From UBA6623 sp965217195 (GTDB lineage Bacteria > Acidobacteriota > Terriglobia > Bryobacterales > UBA6623), in the NCBI GenBank assembly GCA_965217195.1, contig CBDCHL010000005.1:124001-188000 (forward strand): a DNA stretch of 64,000 nucleotides, given 5' to 3'. Positions 1-7,439 of the stretch are shown piece after piece (position 1 is the first letter of the stretch; every line of letters starts with the position of its first letter). The notes below the pieces were generated by a model. It was not told the DNA's origin. It was given only the letters and a program-made list of their open reading frames with translations, and ran no database searches. The translations under genes and the position numbers were made by a program.

Positions 1-1
1 G

Positions 2-1069
2 GACTTTGTGCAGCTCGTGCGTATCACGGCGGAGGACTTCAAGCAAATGCTCGCCAAGTTCCCCTCCGCGGCTGCCGCCGTTGAGGCAGAAGCACAACAG
101 CGCCGCCAAATGAACGCGGGCCTCATGAACCGGCTGCAGACCGTTTCGCTCAACGACTTTCTGACGCAGGAATTGGTCCAGGGCCAGAACCTGCTGATGT
201 TCGATCTGGAACGCTGCACCCGCTGCGACGAATGCGTGGACGCCTGCATCGCGACCCACGAAGACGGCGTGACGCGGCTAATCCGCGAGGGCTTGCGGTT
301 CGACAAGTATCTCGTTCCGACAAGTTGTCGCGCCTGCATGGATCCGCTCTGCATGACGCGTTGTCCTGTGGGGTCGATTCGCCGCAAGGATTCGCTCGAC
401 ATTGTAATCGAGGATTGGTGCATCGGCTGCGGAAACTGCGCCGTCGATTGTCCCTACGGCAACATCAACATCGTGCCGATCTCGGGTCTCGTGCAGATCG
501 ACGGACTGCCATCCGCCGGGAAGCAGAAAGCCCAGCCGGCTCCCAAGGCGACGACCTGCGATCTATGCGTTGACTACGACGAGCCGAATTGCGTCCGCGC
601 CTGCCCCCATGAAGCTGCGATGCGAGTAGATCCCAAGGAATTTTTCGCGCACGACCTGGCGGGAATGCAGCTGGCGGTCAGCGACCGGCCGGTGCAACAA
701 GCCGAACAGGCCGCCCCGATGACCGAGACGATTCTGCTGACGAACATCGGCGATCTCTCGGCCTTGCTGCCGCGACTGCGCGTTCGCTCGGGGCCGCGGC
801 CGGGACGCATGCTCCAGCTTCGGTTCCCGTCGACCAGCTTCGGCCGGGGGCCGGAGAACGACTATCGACTGACCGAAGAGGAAATGGCCTCTCGGCAGCA
901 TTGTGTGATCGAGGGTAGCGAAAAGCGCTTTCTGCTTCGTGACCTTGATTCGACCAACGGCACCTTTGTCAACGGAAATCAGGTCGAGGGCGAGATCGAG
1001 TTGCGACCCGGCGACGTGATTCGAATCGGAAAGATGGAAATGGAGTTCTTGTGGTCGCCGGGTACGTAA
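2..1069 (+). CDS. Ferredoxin-type 4x[4Fe-4S] protein with C-terminal FHA domain (5' partial)
   Basis: Likely the electron-transfer subunit of a membrane redox complex. A GTG lies at base 8, but the frame is open to the window edge and the first residues (DFVQLVRITAEDF) look like the end of a cyclic-nucleotide-binding domain, so the gene probably starts upstream. Four Cys clusters follow, as in HycB/DmsB-type subunits: CTRCDECVDAC, CRACMDPLCMTRCP, CIGCGNCAVDCP and CDLC-x7-CVRACP. The last 80 residues form an FHA domain (FGRGPENDY, SRQHC, STNGTFVNG) that should bind phosphothreonine. It is followed by a membrane cytochrome, a decaheme cytochrome and a PP2C phosphatase on the same strand. Domain calls are firm; the partner and the cNMP domain are inference. 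Confidence 0.85.
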   Translation, partial: DFVQLVRITAEDFKQMLAKFPSAAAAVEAEAQQRRQMNAGLMNRLQTVSLNDFLTQELVQGQNLLMFDLERCTRCDECVDACIATHEDGVTRLIREGLRFDKYLVPTSCRACMDPLCMTRCPVGSIRRKDSLDIVIEDWCIGCGNCAVDCPYGNINIVPISGLVQIDGLPSAGKQKAQPAPKATTCDLCVDYDEPNCVRACPHEAAMRVDPKEFFAHDLAGMQLAVSDRPVQQAEQAAPMTETILLTNIGDLSALLPRLRVRSGPRPGRMLQLRFPSTSFGRGPENDYRLTEEEMASRQHCVIEGSEKRFLLRDLDSTNGTFVNGNQVEGEIELRPGDVIRIGKMEMEFLWSPGT

Positions 1070-1401
1070 GGGCTGTGAAAAAGTTGGGGACTGTACCGAG
1101 CGCTGATCGAATTGGTTCTCTTGAATCAACGACCCACTCCCCGCGACGTGACCTGCTCCGACAATTCCCTTTCAAGCGTCTGGCGGATTATGTTCCGAGT
1201 CGTGAACCCGCAAGTCTCCACAGCCGCGAAACGGCGGCCGGAACCTTAGCCCAGGGTGGAGCGAAGGCGGAACCCTGGGTAAGCACCCGCCGGCGGCCGA
1301 AACGAATTTTCATGGCGGCATTATAAACCGCAGATTCATGGAAACGAGCCTGTCCCCTATTTTCATGCCCCCCTTTTTGGAGCCCAAAACCGCATCACGT
1401 C
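1070..1401. repeat. Intergenic composite repeat A1+B1
   Basis: This 332-bp gap holds no convincing gene. A family-A copy lies at about 1221-1281 (CCGCGAAACGGCGG, then the inverted pair CCCAGGGT/ACCCTGGG). A family-B copy lies at about 1308-1360 (TTTCATGGCGGCATTATAAA, then TTCATGGAAACG). The same A-then-B order recurs at 32.9, 34.3 and 37.1 kb. Predicted ORFs here are repeat translations. The repeat separates the FeS/FHA gene from the cytochrome genes, so a separate promoter for the latter is possible. Confidence 0.75.
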
Positions 1402-2373
1402 ATGCTGATTGACCGGACACATGTGCGTTGGACTGTCGGTTCGGCGATCGCTGCCGCGGTTAGCGGGCTTCTCTATGCCGCGTATGCCCTAACTTCGGTG
1501 AACGGACCGACGGGAGGCTCTTGGGCGGGGCTCTTCTTCGCTTTCGCAGGGACGGGTTTGATCCTCTTCGAATGCTTGCTCTCGTTACGCAAGCGGTATC
1601 CGGCGTCGCCAATCGGTCGCGTGTCGACATGGCTGAAGGGCCATCTTTGGTTGGGCTTGTTCAGTTTCGTTTTGATCCTGTTCCACACCGGGTTCCAATG
1701 GGGCGAGGGTTTGGCGGCAGTGCTGATGACGCTGTTTACGGTGATCCTTCTAAGCGGAGTCTTAGGCGTGGCGCTGCAAAACTTCCTGCCGCAACGAATG
1801 ACGGAATTGGTCCCGCGGGAAACAGTCTATGAACAGATTCCTGACGTGATTCAAAAATTGCGCTTCGAGGCCGACGAGCGCGTGGAGTTCATCACTGCGG
1901 ACCTGGGCGTCGAACAGGAGCCGGAAGAAGAAGTCGTGATGGCAGGCGGGAGGAAATACTACTTCGACAAGGTACAGCGCACGAGCGCCGCCAAGAAGGT
2001 CGCCGCCGTCGAGCAACAGCGGAAAGAGAAACCGCAAATCGAGGTCGACGACCCTGCGATACACAGCCTGCGGGTCCATTACCTCCAGGAGATTCGCCCG
2101 TTTCTATTCCCCGAGTCGGAGCCGTTTTCAGAAAAGCTGTTCGCCACGAACGAAAACGTGGCAGGGTACTTTCGCCACCTACGGACGATTCTTCCGGTAG
2201 CGGCGCACGAAGTGCTGGAAGACGTGGAAACGATTTGTGAAGAGCGCCGTCAGCTTGCGGTACAACGCAGCATGCACCATTGGTTGCACGGCTGGCTGTA
2301 TGTCCATGTGCCGCTGTCGTTCGCGTTTTTGCTCTTGATCCTGGTTCACGCGGTCGTCTCTCTGCGGTATTGA
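1402..2373 (+). CDS. Diheme b-type cytochrome-like membrane protein
   Basis: A 323-residue protein with about five membrane helices (roughly 13-31, 41-61, 81-98, 104-126, 299-319) and a charged soluble loop of about 170 residues between helices 4 and 5. Helix 3 carries H81 and H95, and helix 5 carries H302 and H316. Both pairs are 14 residues apart, the classical spacing for two bis-histidine b hemes stacked across a membrane. It is not a recognised NrfD or standard cytochrome b. The decaheme gene begins 6 bp after its stop, so the two are co-translated. Likely role (inference): quinone-side or trans-membrane electron transfer between the cytoplasmic FeS protein and the extracytoplasmic decaheme protein. 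Confidence 0.75.
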   Translation: MLIDRTHVRWTVGSAIAAAVSGLLYAAYALTSVNGPTGGSWAGLFFAFAGTGLILFECLLSLRKRYPASPIGRVSTWLKGHLWLGLFSFVLILFHTGFQWGEGLAAVLMTLFTVILLSGVLGVALQNFLPQRMTELVPRETVYEQIPDVIQKLRFEADERVEFITADLGVEQEPEEEVVMAGGRKYYFDKVQRTSAAKKVAAVEQQRKEKPQIEVDDPAIHSLRVHYLQEIRPFLFPESEPFSEKLFATNENVAGYFRHLRTILPVAAHEVLEDVETICEERRQLAVQRSMHHWLHGWLYVHVPLSFAFLLLILVHAVVSLRY

Positions 2374-2379
2374 GCAGCC

Positions 2380-3735
2380 ATGGCCAAGGAAGAAAAACCG
2401 CTTGCCTACGAACGCCGCGTGCTCGACACCAAGAGCCTGGCGCAACGGATCGAGCTGCTCTACTTTCTGCGGCCAAGCCCCTTTCGGCGCTGGAAGCGAC
2501 GATTGATGCTTTGGGTCCCGGTCGTTGCCGCGGCCGGCATCGCGCCGTTCTTCTTGCCGGTTGGCGGGGGCGAGCGCGCGTTTTCGAACGGTCCGGTCTC
2601 AAAGGCCCATGCCATCTTCGAACAGGATTGCTCGCTGTGCCACAGCGAGCGCTTTTCGGCGGTTGCCGATCAGGCTTGCCTGCGTTGCCACGATGGGCCG
2701 ACTCATGTGAGCGGGCAGGTCGCCGCGACGATGAACGTCAGCGAAGCCCGCTGCGCCACCTGCCACGTCGAGCACCAGGGCGATACCCAGTTGGCGCTGG
2801 TCCGCGAAGGCAATTGCACCCGCTGCCATGAAGACCTGAACGGAGTCGGGATTCAGAACGCCCAGGTTGTGGCCTCGATCACCGATTTCGAGCAAGACGG
2901 ACACCCCGATTTTCCGCGTCCCGAAAAGACCGACTCTCGCCCGCTGCGGCTCAACCACTCGGTTCACATGCCGGCGGAGGCCAAGAAAATTCGCAACATC
3001 GAGTTGCCGATGCAATGCAGCGACTGCCATGCCACCGATCGCGACTCACCGACGGGCGATCTTTTGGCTGTTAGCTTCGAAGAACACTGCCTGAGTTGCC
3101 ACGAGCAGGAGTTGCAGTTCGACGTCTTGCAACTTCAAGCGGAGAGCGCGCGGCCGGCTCCACACGCTCGCGATGCGGAGGCCACGCGTGACTTTATCGA
3201 GACAGCCTATCGAGATCTGCTGGCTTCTCGCCCAAGCATTGTTAATACACCTATAGAACGCGGCGCCGAACCTGAGCGTGATCCCGAGGTCTGGCTTACA
3301 AAGGTTACCGATCGTTCCTCGCAATTCCTCTTCGATCGCAAATGCGTTTATTGCCATCAGTACGCGGATCGCCAAGACGGCGTCCCGCGGGTCAAGCCCG
3401 TGAACCCGATCGCGGGTCGGTACGTCGGCGAAGCACCGTCGGGCGAGGTGTGGCTCGATCACGCACGCTTCAGCCATCGAGCGCACCGAGCCGTGGAATG
3501 TACTTCCTGCCATCGCGAAGCGGCGGAAAGCCTCGAAACCAGCGATGTGCTCATACCCGGTATCATCGACTGCCTGCCCTGCCACGCGGGTACCGGCACA
3601 ACGCAAGACCGCTGTTCGCAATGTCATCTCTACCACGACAAGAACATCGAAAAGGACCGCGATCGGAGGCCGATTGAACAATTGTTGGGCGCAGATCCGC
3701 GGCCGACGAGAGAGATGATTGCGACAGGGCTGTAA
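2380..3735 (+). CDS. Membrane-anchored decaheme c-type cytochrome
   Basis: A 451-residue protein with an uncleaved N-terminal anchor (about residues 43-60) followed by ten CxxCH heme-c motifs (CSLCH, CLRCH, CATCH, CTRCH, CSDCH, CLSCH, CVYCH, CTSCH, CLPCH, CSQCH). Extra His residues before several motifs fit bis-His ligation. The spacing resembles NapC/NrfH-like and cytochrome c7-type multiheme proteins, but the whole is not a family I can name. It should lie outside the cytoplasmic membrane and pass electrons to or from the diheme membrane protein encoded 6 bp upstream. It is followed after 56 bp by a PP2C phosphatase gene. Confidence 0.88.
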   Translation: MAKEEKPLAYERRVLDTKSLAQRIELLYFLRPSPFRRWKRRLMLWVPVVAAAGIAPFFLPVGGGERAFSNGPVSKAHAIFEQDCSLCHSERFSAVADQACLRCHDGPTHVSGQVAATMNVSEARCATCHVEHQGDTQLALVREGNCTRCHEDLNGVGIQNAQVVASITDFEQDGHPDFPRPEKTDSRPLRLNHSVHMPAEAKKIRNIELPMQCSDCHATDRDSPTGDLLAVSFEEHCLSCHEQELQFDVLQLQAESARPAPHARDAEATRDFIETAYRDLLASRPSIVNTPIERGAEPERDPEVWLTKVTDRSSQFLFDRKCVYCHQYADRQDGVPRVKPVNPIAGRYVGEAPSGEVWLDHARFSHRAHRAVECTSCHREAAESLETSDVLIPGIIDCLPCHAGTGTTQDRCSQCHLYHDKNIEKDRDRRPIEQLLGADPRPTREMIATGL

Positions 3736-3791
3736 TGCCGGCCGCTTTTCCCAAGGCCACGACAAGAACCACGTAGAGCCTGCCGTTCGCC

Positions 3792-4511
3792 ATGAAAGCC
3801 ACCGATATCACGGGCAAAAGCGAGATCGGCCCGGTTCGTTCGAAAAACGAAGACTGTTGGCTGGCCGACGCCGAAGTCTTCGCTGCCGTGATCGCCGATG
3901 GAGTAGGCGGCGCGCCCTGTGGGGAGGTCGCGTCACAAGCGACTGCCGAGGCGATACTTGACTATCTCCGATCTCCCGAAGAAGTGCTTCCGCCGGAGCA
4001 GCGCTTGCGGGAAGCTTTTCGACACTCGAATAAGCTTGTCCGCGAACGCGCTGCGACCCATGCGGAGTGCGGAGGCATGGCCTCGACCGCGGTCGCCTGC
4101 CTCTGGGATTCCGCAACGCTGTACATCGCGAATGTCGGTGACAGCCGCTGCTACCTTTACCGCGCCGGGAAACTCAGTCAACTGTCCCACGACCACACGC
4201 TCAGAAACGAAGCGGCTTGGCGCCCCACCGCCGCTCAACTCGAGGACGACATCGGCGGGGTCCTCACGATGGCCGTCGGCTCACGGGAAGACCTTTTGGT
4301 CCACACCGCGAAAATCTCGCTCGAACCCGGGGACCGCGCCCTGATGACCACCGACGGCGTGCACGGTTCGCTCTCCGACGAGAACCTCGCCAAAATTGTG
4401 GGCAAACGCGCCGGCACCCGCAAGTCACTCGACCGCCTCGTGCGCGCCGCCCTGCGAGCCGGCAGCCGCGACAACCTCACCGCCGTCCTGATCGAGTTTT
4501 CGGCCGCGTAG
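3792..4511 (+). CDS. PP2C-type serine/threonine protein phosphatase
   Basis: A 239-residue stand-alone PP2C (PPM) phosphatase domain of the bacterial PrpC/Stp type, normal in length. Metal-binding motifs are present: NEDCW near the N-terminus, IADGVGG (usually ADGMGG), the GDSR motif in NVGDSRCYLY, TTDGVHG, and the C-terminal SRDNLTAVLIEF. It should remove phosphate from Ser/Thr in a Mn/Mg-dependent reaction. It sits 56 bp after the decaheme cytochrome and in the same direction as the FHA/ferredoxin gene, which suggests that the redox module is controlled by reversible phosphorylation. No kinase gene is in the window. Confidence 0.93.
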   Translation: MKATDITGKSEIGPVRSKNEDCWLADAEVFAAVIADGVGGAPCGEVASQATAEAILDYLRSPEEVLPPEQRLREAFRHSNKLVRERAATHAECGGMASTAVACLWDSATLYIANVGDSRCYLYRAGKLSQLSHDHTLRNEAAWRPTAAQLEDDIGGVLTMAVGSREDLLVHTAKISLEPGDRALMTTDGVHGSLSDENLAKIVGKRAGTRKSLDRLVRAALRAGSRDNLTAVLIEFSAA

Positions 4512-4549
4512 GGCGGCTTTGCGTGGGTCCTTTACCGCTCGACGAGGAC

Positions 4550-4831
4550 TTACACCAGCTCCAAACGCACTTCCCGCCCGACCGCGGCGGCCGCCTTCCT
4601 CAACGTTGCTAGGGTAATCGACTCATTCTTGGGATCCAGTAGGCGGTTCAGTGCGCTGCGGCTGGTTTGCATTCGCCGCGCCATCTCAGTCTTGGAAATG
4701 CCCTCCTGTTCCATTGCCACTTCCACCTGACGAGCCAAAACGCGCTTGATCGCGCCGGCCGTAACGTCCTCGTAGATGCCTTCCTCGCGCAGCCAACTGT
4801 CAAGCGATGTACCGATATTGTTGTCCTTCAT
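4550..4831 (-). CDS. higA: XRE-family antitoxin (HigA/MqsA-like HTH)
   Basis: A 93-residue protein whose C-terminal half is a Cro/CI-type helix-turn-helix (AMEQEGISKTEMARRMQTSRSALNRLLDPKN, then LATLRKAAAAVGREVRLELV). Its start overlaps the stop of the upstream toxin gene by ATGA, the usual HigBA order of toxin first. It should neutralise the toxin and repress the operon, most likely at the palindrome 5185-5204. The symbol reflects gene order and family rather than close homology. Confidence 0.85.
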   Translation of the reverse strand: MKDNNIGTSLDSWLREEGIYEDVTAGAIKRVLARQVEVAMEQEGISKTEMARRMQTSRSALNRLLDPKNESITLATLRKAAAAVGREVRLELV

Positions 4832-5166
4832 CCACCTTCTCCTTTGCCGCGCCTGAGCGCCAACTCGATATCTCTCCGGGGTGTCCTCCGGCTCTTCTTG
4901 ATGAAGCCGTGGAGCAAAAGCATGCGGCCCTCATACACACGGAAAAGTACCCGTGCGATCTTCCCGCCCGTCAGGTTGCTGCGCACTTCCCAAAGGTCAT
5001 GTCCCAATGACCGCACCACCGGCATGCCGAGCGGCCAAGAGAACTCCACGTCCTTGATGTCTTCGCCGACGATCTTGCGGTCCTCGCGGTCGAGACCCCG
5101 CAACCATTCACGAACCGGCTCGCGCCCGCTCTCGGCACGGTAGAAGTACGCGGGCAACCGCTTCAA
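4828..5166 (-). CDS. higB: RelE/HigB-type (phage-derived Gp49-like) toxin
   Basis: Small basic protein of the PF05973 class: LPAYFYRAESGREPVREWL at the N-terminus, LWEVRSNLTGGKIARVLFRV in the core and LLHGFIKKSRRTP near the end. Family members cleave mRNA at the ribosome. The longest frame opens at a TTG at 5193, but that codon lies between the -35 and -10 of a good promoter, so the real start is probably TTG at 5166 (chosen here) or TTG at 5178. Overlaps the antitoxin gene by 4 bp. Confidence 0.82.
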   Translation of the reverse strand: MKRLPAYFYRAESGREPVREWLRGLDREDRKIVGEDIKDVEFSWPLGMPVVRSLGHDLWEVRSNLTGGKIARVLFRVYEGRMLLLHGFIKKSRRTPRRDIELALRRGKGEGG

Positions 5167-5183
5167 TTCCAGACGCAAGAATA

Positions 5184-5212
5184 ATTGTACCAAAAACGGT
5201 ACAAGCCGCCAA
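5184..5212 (-). promoter_or_regulatory. Sigma70-type promoter of the toxin-antitoxin operon
   Basis: Read on the minus strand: -35 TTGGCG (5212-5207), a 17-bp spacer, and -10 TACAAT (5189-5184). The predicted transcription start is near 5177. This decides against the TTG at 5193 as the toxin start. Confidence 0.65.
5185..5204. promoter_or_regulatory. Operator palindrome of the toxin-antitoxin operon
   Basis: Perfect 7-bp inverted repeat TTGTACC/GGTACAA around a 6-bp centre (AAAAAC). It lies inside the promoter spacer and overlaps the -10 box, where a bound antitoxin would block RNA polymerase. Confidence 0.65.
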
Positions 5213-5296
5213 CGCTCTTCCCGATCGGCCAGTCAATATGTTGGTATTCTAGTAGTCTATATTTTAGTTATATTCTTTGTCCAACAGTAAACTTCG

Positions 5297-6889
5297 ATGC
5301 CCAAACCAAAGCACTCCTCACACTCCAATCCAACCTACCACGTCAATCTCCGGGAACTCGAACGTCACGTTCGCCCCGGATACCATCACCTGTACCTAAG
5401 CCTCATCAAGGGCGAGCGCGACCTCAAACTAAGTGATGCGGCCGAAGTCGCCGCGACACTCGGCCTCTCACTCGATCAAGTTCACGACGCCGTCAAGCGG
5501 AAGTCGTTTCGCGCCAACAGCCGCCAAGCCGAGTTACTGCGATCGCCCGGCCGGAAGGTGCGAAGCGCACAATCCAAGCGCGAACGTCCCAACATTGCAC
5601 CTCCTGAGGGTAAGCTGGGCGTACTGTTGCCGGGTATGGGGGCCGTCGCCACTACCTTCATCGGCGGCGTGGAGCTTGTCAAGAAGCAGCTGGCAAAACC
5701 GATTGGCTCGTTGAGTCAACTGGGACACATCCGACTGGGCAAGAGAACAGAAGGCCGTAACCCGCTCATCCGCGAGTTGACTCCGCTAGCCGGCCTCGAC
5801 AATCTAGTCTTCGGCGGCTGGGACATCTACGAAAGCAACGCCTACGAGGCCGCCCGTCACGCCGCCGTCATCGACTCCGCCCTGCTCGATCAAGTGCGCG
5901 GCGAGATGTCATCGGTCAAGCCGATGCCGGCCGTTTTTGAAAATCGCTTCGTGACTCGCATTGACGGAAAGAATAAAAAGTCGGCCGCCAACAAGATGCA
6001 ATACGCCGAAGCGTTGATGCGGGACATTGCCGACTTCAAACAGACCAACGACCTGTCGCGGCTGGTGATGGTCTGGTGCGGCTCGACGGAGATCTATCAG
6101 CGCGCGACCGAGTCGCACGAAAGTTTAGCGGCTTTCGAGAAGGGGCTGCTCCAAAGCGATCCCGAAATCTCGCCTTCGCAGATCTACGCCTATGCCGCTT
6201 TGAAATCCGGAGTGCCGTTCGCCAACGGCGCGCCAAATCTGACCCTCGACTTTCCGGCCATGCTGGAGCTCGCGAAGCAACAAAATGTACCGGTTTGCGG
6301 CAAGGACTACAAGACCGGCCAGACGTTCATGAAGACCCTGCTCGCACCGGGCCTCAAGAGTCGTTTGCTGGGGTTGAACGGGTGGTTCTCCACCAACATT
6401 CTGGGCAATCGCGACGGGTTGGTACTCGACGATCCTGATTCGTTCAAGACCAAGGAGGTTAGCAAACTCGGCGCCCTGGAAGTGATTTTGCAACCGGAAG
6501 AATACCCTGACCTCTACAAGGGATTCGACCACATTGTGCGGATCAACTACTATCCTCCGCGTGGCGACGCTAAGGAGGGATGGGACAACATCGACATCTT
6601 CGGCTGGCTGGGCGTGCCGATGCAGATCAAGGTCAATTTCCTTTGTCGGGATTCGATCTTGGCGGCGCCGCTGGTCTTAGACTTGGCGCTGTTCCTCGAT
6701 CTGGCGCAAAGAGCCGGTATGAGCGGCATCCAAGAATGGCTTTCGTTTTACTTCAAAAGCCCCATGGCCGCCCCGAGCCTCTATCCCGAGCACGACATTT
6801 TTATTCAGCTCATGAAAATGAAGAACACCCTGCGCTGGCTCGCCGGCGAAGAGCTGATCACCCACCTGGGCCTCGAATACTACGACTGA
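5297..6889 (+). CDS. Inositol-3-phosphate synthase with N-terminal HTH-like extension
   Basis: The last 430 residues are a full myo-inositol-1-phosphate synthase, which converts glucose 6-phosphate to inositol 3-phosphate with NAD. The NAD-binding start is KLGVLLPGMGAVATTFIGGVE near residue 105. Other family motifs are NLVFGGWDIYESNAYEAA, CGKDYKTGQTFMKT, LNGWFSTNILGNRDG and DSILAAPLVLDLALFLDLA. Residues 15-70 look like an XRE/Cro-type HTH (LYLSLIKGERDLKLSDAAEVAATLGLSLDQV), and no stop or frameshift separates the two. The upstream region 5205-5296 is AT-rich and is shared divergently with the toxin-antitoxin operon. A downstream start giving only the enzyme is possible, but no better ribosome site is obvious. 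Confidence 0.87.
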   Translation: MPKPKHSSHSNPTYHVNLRELERHVRPGYHHLYLSLIKGERDLKLSDAAEVAATLGLSLDQVHDAVKRKSFRANSRQAELLRSPGRKVRSAQSKRERPNIAPPEGKLGVLLPGMGAVATTFIGGVELVKKQLAKPIGSLSQLGHIRLGKRTEGRNPLIRELTPLAGLDNLVFGGWDIYESNAYEAARHAAVIDSALLDQVRGEMSSVKPMPAVFENRFVTRIDGKNKKSAANKMQYAEALMRDIADFKQTNDLSRLVMVWCGSTEIYQRATESHESLAAFEKGLLQSDPEISPSQIYAYAALKSGVPFANGAPNLTLDFPAMLELAKQQNVPVCGKDYKTGQTFMKTLLAPGLKSRLLGLNGWFSTNILGNRDGLVLDDPDSFKTKEVSKLGALEVILQPEEYPDLYKGFDHIVRINYYPPRGDAKEGWDNIDIFGWLGVPMQIKVNFLCRDSILAAPLVLDLALFLDLAQRAGMSGIQEWLSFYFKSPMAAPSLYPEHDIFIQLMKMKNTLRWLAGEELITHLGLEYYD

Positions 6890-7121
6890 ACGATTCGGCA
6901 CGCGAGGAGACGGAGAGGAACTCTCGGATAACATCGGATAACGTCTCGCTCACTGCTCGTGAGCGAATGCCTCATTCCCGAGCGTGGTGTCGCATCCGGG
7001 GAATTTACGAAATCTTTATGACCAAGGCCCAGTGCTTCTGAGGCAAGGTGGTATTTGGATCGTTGGATCCTTAAACTGTAAGGGCTCATGCTCTTCTTGA
7101 TCGAGACGGAGCTACGGAGCG

Positions 7122-7391
7122 ATGCACAATCATGATGGGGTCTTCGATCTGAGCGAACTGCTCGCCGAACTACAGAAGGAGAAGAGATACATTGACAGGG
7201 CGATTTGCGCCCTCGAATCACTTGTCCGCGCGCGGGGCCGCCGTTTGGACGATGGATTGCCGGCACGATCCGCGAAGCTCTGCGATGTGAACGCCAACTC
7301 CGCCTCCGCACCGTGCCGCTTCTTCAAGAGTCCAAGGTCGGTGTTCCACGTCCACCGCAACCGCGGGCGCCGCTCGTCGCGTGGACAGTGA
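7122..7391 (+). CDS. Small hypothetical protein, possibly 3'-altered
   Basis: An 89-residue ORF preceded by GGAG. The first 40 residues (FDLSELLAELQKEKRYIDRAICALESLVRARGRR) form an amphipathic helix-rich segment like small acidobacterial proteins that normally end soon after in a basic RGRP tail. Here the frame instead runs into a low-complexity basic segment (NSASAPCRFFKSPRS...), so a frameshift or degeneration after residue 43 is possible. Function unknown. Confidence 0.45.
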   Translation: MHNHDGVFDLSELLAELQKEKRYIDRAICALESLVRARGRRLDDGLPARSAKLCDVNANSASAPCRFFKSPRSVFHVHRNRGRRSSRGQ

Positions 7392-7439
7392 CGACTACTA
7401 CCGACTTCACCTCGGGATTCTTATTGCTGCCGGCAGTCT

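Noticed and set aside
1051..1326. 91-aa ORF (and similar ORFs at 42377-42766, 32896-33240, 34231-34545, 37060-37350)
   Set aside because: They are translations of repeat families A, B and C; no family features and several frames are equally open.
5191..5193. TTG 5193 as toxin start
   Set aside because: Lies within the promoter spacer, upstream of the likely transcription start.
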